Positions 59,907 to 64,000 of a stretch of DNA of 64,000 bases are shown here, piece by piece. The translations under genes and the position numbers were made by a program. Each line of letters opens with the position of its first letter. Position 1 is the first letter of the stretch. The DNA is from CAZFLM01 sp964519955 (GTDB taxonomy: Bacteria > Armatimonadota > Chthonomonadetes > Chthonomonadales > CAJBBX01). The notes under the pieces were generated by a model. The model was given only the letters and a program-made list of their open reading frames with translations. It ran no database searches and was not told where the DNA came from. The DNA lies in NCBI GenBank assembly GCA_964519955.1, contig CAZFLM010000022.1, forward strand, positions 21,414 through 85,413. Reading direction: 5' to 3'.

Positions 59907-59935
59907 AGTATACGGTCATATCGGCTCCCTGTCAA
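59907..59935 (-). promoter_or_regulatory. Strong sigma-70-type promoter of the TrmB gene
   Basis: On the minus strand TTGACA (59935-59930, 6/6), 17 bases, TATACT (59912-59907, 5/6). It is one of the two best promoter matches in the window. RNA would start near 59900. Confidence 0.82.
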
Positions 59936-60059
59936 GGGCGGTCTGCAGAAACCTGGCCGCGCCGAACCCGTATACAAGGCGGGGCGCATCGCTGCCCTGA
60001 CTGCGCTTGTGGTGGGTCGCTTCTCGTCGCCGTTCTCTAGCCGCCTCAGGAGCCAGACC

Positions 60060-61433
60060 ATGAACCTGTCGGTTTGCCGCGCGTCCCGCTTGCTGTGTCC
60101 CTCGCTGCTGCTCATCCTGTCGCTGTCGCTGACATCGTGCCAGGCCCCGTTGCCGCCGCGCAGCATCCGGGTGCCGGTCCAGGCGCCGAGCCGCCTGGAC
60201 CTGGCCGGCACGGTCTTGGGGCCTGACGGGAGGCCTCTCGCCGGTGCGACGGTGGCTATCAGTTGCGCCTACGAGCGAGACGACGTGAGCGTTGGCCTGG
60301 GCCCGGACATCGGCAGGCATGTTGCGACGGACGGAGACGGGCGCTTCCGAATCGCGTCGGTCGACCCCGGCAGGATCTTCGACGTCCGCGCGGTCAAGGA
60401 GGGCTACAGGCCCCAGCTCACGCGCATGTTCGATCCGACCAATGGCCCGACGACGTTCCGCATGCGGCCCGCCAGTCTCAAGCCACGTGACGCGCGGTAC
60501 GTCCTGCGCGGCCGCGTCGTCGACGCCGCTCAGCGGCCCGTCGCAGGCGCCTTCGTGCGGCCAGTGGGCTACACGAGCACCTGGAAGGGCGTCATCACGT
60601 GGTGCGGCGCCATGTGCTGGGAGCCATATGCCGTCACGAACGCTGCCGGCGAGTTCCACCTGGAGTGCCGCAAACCGGCCGTGTCGCTCCAGGTCGCGGT
60701 GGAGTCGCCTGGCATGGCCGATTGCGGCACCGACATGCTCCCGGTGGGTCTGCCGTCGCCCGCCGCGCTGCGCATGGACCCGGGCGCCACGCTCTCCGGC
60801 ACCGTGGTGGATCCGTACGGGAACGGTATCGTGGGCGCGGTCGTCACCGTTAGCGTGCGCGGCGCCCTCCGCGCGAGGCACGTTGAGCCAAGGCGGACGC
60901 GGACGACGGCCGGTGGCGCCTTCGTGCTGGACCGCGTGCCGGCCCGGCGCATGATGGCCCTCGGTGTCAGCATGGAGGGTCTCAGCAGCGCCGGGCTCTA
61001 CGTGCCGGCGCAGGAAATCACCACGCCGGCCGCGGGCGAGGCCCAGAAGGACATCCGGCTCGTGGCCGCTCCCGGCGCTACCTTGAGATGCCGGCTGCAT
61101 CCGCCTCCAGGCACCCCGCTGCCGTCGCCCGCGCGTGTCAGTGTGTGGCGCGAGGCGGACGGCAACTGCCTGAGGGCGGTGGCGGGCAAGGATGGTACGG
61201 CGGTCCTGCGCGGCATGCCGGTCGGCGAGACGCTCAGCGTTATGCCTGTCGTGGCGGGTCTGTCGCTTCCTGCGCCGGCGAGCGGCCATCCGCGCTTCGC
61301 CCCTCCGCTCAGGGTGACGATCCCCGAGGGAGCCGTCGAGCAGACCGTCGAGATCCCTCTCGCTCCACGGCCCGACCTCGCGTCCCTTCTGGGCCGCCCG
61401 GCTCGGGTCACGCCGCCGCCGCTCGCCAAGTAG
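60060..61433 (+). CDS. Lipoprotein with carboxypeptidase-regulatory-like domains
   Basis: A 457-residue predicted lipoprotein. The signal LLILSLSLTSC gives a lipobox LTSC with Cys at residue 29. At least three beta-sandwich units of the carboxypeptidase regulatory type follow: LDLAGTVLGPDGRPLAGATV, YVLRGRVVDAAQRPVAGAFV, ATLSGTVVDPYGNGIVGAVV. A last one is degenerate. No enzyme domain is seen, so it is probably a surface adhesion or binding protein. AGGAG at 60048-60052 supports the ATG at 60060. The alpha-galactosidase gene follows on the same strand. Confidence 0.8.
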   Translation: MNLSVCRASRLLCPSLLLILSLSLTSCQAPLPPRSIRVPVQAPSRLDLAGTVLGPDGRPLAGATVAISCAYERDDVSVGLGPDIGRHVATDGDGRFRIASVDPGRIFDVRAVKEGYRPQLTRMFDPTNGPTTFRMRPASLKPRDARYVLRGRVVDAAQRPVAGAFVRPVGYTSTWKGVITWCGAMCWEPYAVTNAAGEFHLECRKPAVSLQVAVESPGMADCGTDMLPVGLPSPAALRMDPGATLSGTVVDPYGNGIVGAVVTVSVRGALRARHVEPRRTRTTAGGAFVLDRVPARRMMALGVSMEGLSSAGLYVPAQEITTPAAGEAQKDIRLVAAPGATLRCRLHPPPGTPLPSPARVSVWREADGNCLRAVAGKDGTAVLRGMPVGETLSVMPVVAGLSLPAPASGHPRFAPPLRVTIPEGAVEQTVEIPLAPRPDLASLLGRPARVTPPPLAK

Positions 61434-61652
61434 GCCCGCGCCTCGTCGCCCGGTGTTCCTCGCTGCTGCTGGTAGCCGCCTGCTTCGTCCTGCGTGGCGC
61501 TGCGGCTCGGGCCGTGGCGGCAGGCCTTCCGCCCGGACCCCACGAATCGGGCGCTGGGCGCTGCCCTTTGCCAGGACTCCCCGCCGCCGCCGCCCAATAT
61601 ACGCCCGGGGCCCGTCGGCACGATCCTACTCGACGGCCGCGGGGAGGCAGGC

Positions 61653-63806
61653 ATGGACAACGCGCAGGTGCAGGGGCCGGGCTGGAGCGATGTGCTGGTG
61701 GTCGAGGGGGCTGAGCCGGTCGTCAGCTACCGCGCCGGGTTGGCGGTCTACGAGGAGTCGCTCAGCGCGGGCCGGTTCGTCGGGCGCGGCTGGAACGGCT
61801 CCGGCTTCGTCAGCTTCTACGACGGCCGCATCGATCCGGGGCCCGAGCCGACGCCGCAGGCCTTCTGGCTCGAGATCGACGGGCAGCTCCTCGACACCGA
61901 CTGGGGGTGGGGCGGGATCGAGGTGCTGGAGGACGACCAGCCGATCCCCGCGATGCCGCGCCCGTTCGTCAAGCACGCCATCGTCACGCTGCGCCACCGC
62001 GTTCGCCCCGTCACCGTGAAGGTGCACACCGGCCTCGACGGCACCCAGATCCTCACACGCTGGCTCGAGGTGACGAACACGGGCAGCCAGGTTGCCGTCA
62101 TCTCGGCGGCGTTCACCTGGAGCGGCACGCTGCAGCGCACCCAGCGCTGGCAGGACCACCTGCGCCCGGGCCAGGCCCTCTACACCCTCGGCTACATGGC
62201 CACCACGCACTGGGGCAACGAGGGCAGCTTCGAGTGGTTCGACCTGCCGGATGCCCGCTACTGCGTTGATGCCCGCTACCGCCGCGACCGCCATCGCCAC
62301 CCGATGTTCGTGCTCCGCAACAACGCGACGGGCGAGCACTTCATCGGCCAGCTCGCCTGGTCGGGCGGCTACACCTTCGAGTTCGACTCCGTCACCCAGC
62401 CGATGAGCACCGACTCCGCCGCCGCGATGCGCTTCCGCGCCGGTATGGACGGGCCGGCGCCCCAGCGCACGCTCGCCCCGGGCGAGACGGTCGCGGTCCC
62501 CGAGATGCACCTCGGCGTCGTGTTCGGCGACCTCGACACGGCCATCCAGACGATGCACGAGCACGTGCGCCGCAGTGTCCTGATGCAGCAACCTCGCGGG
62601 CGCGGCGGCTGGATCGAGTCCGGCATCGGCCCGGAGATCGAGATCACGAATGACGAGGTCCTCCACGCGATCGACTGCGCAGCCGAGTTCGGCGCGGAGA
62701 TCTTCTTCATCGACGCGAGCTGGTACGCTGCCCCAGGCGGCAACTGGTGGACCACGGTGGGCGATTGGAAGGAGAACCTCGACCGCTTCCCGGGCGGCCT
62801 GAAGCCGTTCCGCGACCGCGTTCACGAGAAGGGCATGCTCTGGGGCCTCTGGATGGACGCCGAGCGCGTCGGCGACGACAGCCGGCTCGCGCAGGAGCAC
62901 CCCGAGTGGCTCATCAAGGACTGCCTGGGCAACCGCATCGGCAACATGCTCGACCTGACCAACCCCGAAGTGGCGCAGTGGATGGAGGACCAGATCGCAG
63001 CGGTCATCACCACGTACGAGCTGGACTTCTTCCGCCTCGACTACAACTGCCACGGCACCGGCCGCGTCGAGCACGACGGCATCGCCCAGAACCACTACTG
63101 GCGCTACTACGACGCCCAGTACGCGGTGTATGACCGCCTGCGCGCTCGCTTCCCCAACGTGGTCTTCGAGAACTGCGCGGGCGGCGGCGGCCGCAGCGAC
63201 CTGGGCATGGTGCGCCGGTTCAGCCACACGTGGGTCACCGACTGGCAGATCGCGCCCCGCTCGTTCATGATCACCAATGGCATGACGATGGCGCTGCCGC
63301 CGGAGCACGTGGACCGGCTCGTCGGCGGGCAGAGCGGCTACACGCGCGCCGAGTTCGACTTCCAGATGCGCCTGCTGCTCTTCGTCCGCTCCACGCTCGG
63401 TTTTGTGAAGCCGATGGGCTCGCAGTTCAACCCGGTGCTGATGGACCGCATGCGCCACCACCTGTCGCTGTACAAGGACTTCGTCCGTCCGTTCATGCCC
63501 ACGGGGCGCATCTACCACCACACGCCGGTCGCAGCGCCGCCCGAGCCGCAGGGGTGGGGGGTGCTGGAGCTGGCGTCGGGGGACGGCGCGCAGGCCATCT
63601 GCGGCCTGTTCCAGCTCTCCGCTCCCGCCGAGCCGGAGTACCTACTGCGCCTCCGCGGCCTCGACGAGTCGCGCCGCTATCGCGTGACCTCCGACAACAG
63701 CGGTCGAACGTGGGAGGCGGAAGGCTCGGCCCTGATGCGCCAGGGCATCGTCGTCCGCCTGGAGGGCGCGCTGACATCGGACCTGCTCACCTTCGACGCG
63801 CTCTGA
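61653..63806 (+). CDS. Alpha-galactosidase (GH36/melibiase)
   Basis: A 717-residue enzyme that removes terminal alpha-galactose. The GH36 N-terminal beta domain (~1-270) precedes the barrel with FFIDASWYAAPGGNWW, KGMLWGLWMDAERVG and the nucleophile Asp463 in DFFRLDYNC. FENCAGGGGRSDLGMVRRFS follows, and the acid/base is Asp530 in TWVTDWQ. ATG at 61653 is preceded by GGGGAGG at 61641-61647. The frame is open back to GTG 61494, adding 53 residues of low-complexity Pro-rich sequence without a signal peptide; that start is less likely. Probably controlled by the divergent TrmB regulator. Confidence 0.9.
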   Translation: MDNAQVQGPGWSDVLVVEGAEPVVSYRAGLAVYEESLSAGRFVGRGWNGSGFVSFYDGRIDPGPEPTPQAFWLEIDGQLLDTDWGWGGIEVLEDDQPIPAMPRPFVKHAIVTLRHRVRPVTVKVHTGLDGTQILTRWLEVTNTGSQVAVISAAFTWSGTLQRTQRWQDHLRPGQALYTLGYMATTHWGNEGSFEWFDLPDARYCVDARYRRDRHRHPMFVLRNNATGEHFIGQLAWSGGYTFEFDSVTQPMSTDSAAAMRFRAGMDGPAPQRTLAPGETVAVPEMHLGVVFGDLDTAIQTMHEHVRRSVLMQQPRGRGGWIESGIGPEIEITNDEVLHAIDCAAEFGAEIFFIDASWYAAPGGNWWTTVGDWKENLDRFPGGLKPFRDRVHEKGMLWGLWMDAERVGDDSRLAQEHPEWLIKDCLGNRIGNMLDLTNPEVAQWMEDQIAAVITTYELDFFRLDYNCHGTGRVEHDGIAQNHYWRYYDAQYAVYDRLRARFPNVVFENCAGGGGRSDLGMVRRFSHTWVTDWQIAPRSFMITNGMTMALPPEHVDRLVGGQSGYTRAEFDFQMRLLLFVRSTLGFVKPMGSQFNPVLMDRMRHHLSLYKDFVRPFMPTGRIYHHTPVAAPPEPQGWGVLELASGDGAQAICGLFQLSAPAEPEYLLRLRGLDESRRYRVTSDNSGRTWEAEGSALMRQGIVVRLEGALTSDLLTFDAL

Positions 63807-63808
63807 TA

Positions 63809-64000
63809 GAGCGCCGTGGTAGGGCGGGCGTCCCTGCCCGCCAGGTAGGTGCCGTGGTGGGGCGGGCGTCCCTGCCCGCCAGGTGGAGCGCCGTGGTAGG
63901 GCGGGCGTCCCTGCCCGCCAGGTAGAGCGCTGTGGTAGGGCGGGCGTCCCTGCCCGCCAGGTAGAGCGCCGCGGTGGGGCGGGCGTCCCTGCCCGCCAGG
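63809..64000 (+). repeat. Five tandem hairpin repeats, 38/39-bp period, to the window end
   Basis: The core GGCGGGCGTCCCTGCCCGCC starts at 63823, 63861, 63900, 63939 and 63978, with linkers like AGGTAGAGCGCCGTGGTA. The array continues past the window edge. Each core forms a perfect 7-bp stem with a 6-base GTCCCT loop. The core is the same as in the 73-bp array. Confidence 0.93.

Noticed and set aside
57548..59908. A 786-codon plus-strand frame across trpF, the repeat array and the TrmB gene
   Set aside because: It runs antisense to two real genes, crosses the N gap and reads the 73-bp array, whose period is not a multiple of three, in shifting frames. It is not a real repeat protein.
59930..59935. 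GCCGATAT in the spacer of the TrmB promoter as a sigma-28 site
   Set aside because: No TAAA box lies at the right distance, and the same stretch is better explained as the spacer of a near-consensus sigma-70 promoter.
1..64000. tRNA, rRNA and riboswitch genes
   Set aside because: No TTCGAATC-like T-arm with matching acceptor ends, no rRNA sequence and no known riboswitch core were noticed by eye. A covariance-model search would be decisive.

Overview
The window is a very GC-rich bacterial chromosome segment. It holds a 100-base assembly gap inside a tandem repeat, so it comes from a draft or metagenome-type assembly. The gene orders resemble Firmicutes-type arrangements: fliG-H-I-J-ylxF-K-flgD-flgE-fliL-M-Y-O-P-Q-R-flhB, and ftsQ-DUF881-sbp-ftsA-ftsZ. 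MurE carries the DNPR signature of meso-diaminopimelate-adding enzymes. High GC, many secreted carbohydrate-active proteins and the DUF881/Sbp pair would fit Armatimonadota or another deep-branching, Bacillus-like lineage. That placement is inference: there is no rRNA gene here to test it.

Layout. 1-15981: a flagellar cluster on the plus strand covering the motor switch, export ATPase, hook, C-ring and export gate. It lacks swrD/flbD, cheY and flhA at their usual places. 15982-26146: mostly secreted or membrane proteins: a frameshifted small secreted protein, an STN-like secreted protein, an RDD membrane protein, a GH33 sialidase, a beta-propeller protein, a CBM9-like protein and a GH116/GBA2-like protein. 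26106-29593 (minus strand): an unrecognised 671-residue protein and a coupled low-molecular-weight phosphatase/fructosamine kinase pair that looks like a protein-deglycation unit. 29891-34180: an SH3b-NlpC/P60 cell-wall hydrolase, serine acetyltransferase and a VanW-family protein. 34304-50873: the division and cell wall cluster mraZ-rsmH-ftsL-ftsI-murE-mraY-murD-ftsW-murG-murC-ftsQ-DUF881-sbp-ftsA-ftsZ, with a promoter and repeated operator in front and a terminator behind; murF, murB and ddl are absent. 50965-58249: pgi, rqcH, a zinc-dependent phospholipase C-like protein, ahcY and trpF. 58260-59134: a 73-bp tandem repeat array containing the gap. 59135-63806: a TrmB-type regulator divergent from a carboxypeptidase-regulatory-like lipoprotein and a GH36 alpha-galactosidase.

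A family of short hairpin-forming repeats recurs between genes across the whole window, including inside the division cluster. It is present as single copies, as 38/39-bp tandem arrays, and as the core of the 73-bp array. Other regulatory signals stand out: a sigma-28-type promoter before fliM, four 11-bp-spaced repeats between the mraZ promoter and its start, and a near-leaderless promoter with an operator-like palindrome at the TrmB gene.

No single locus here can be shown to be a wholly new system. The best candidates for a closer look are the repeat family, the regulatory sites, the unrecognised 671-residue protein beside the deglycation pair, and the SH3b-FliO fusion.
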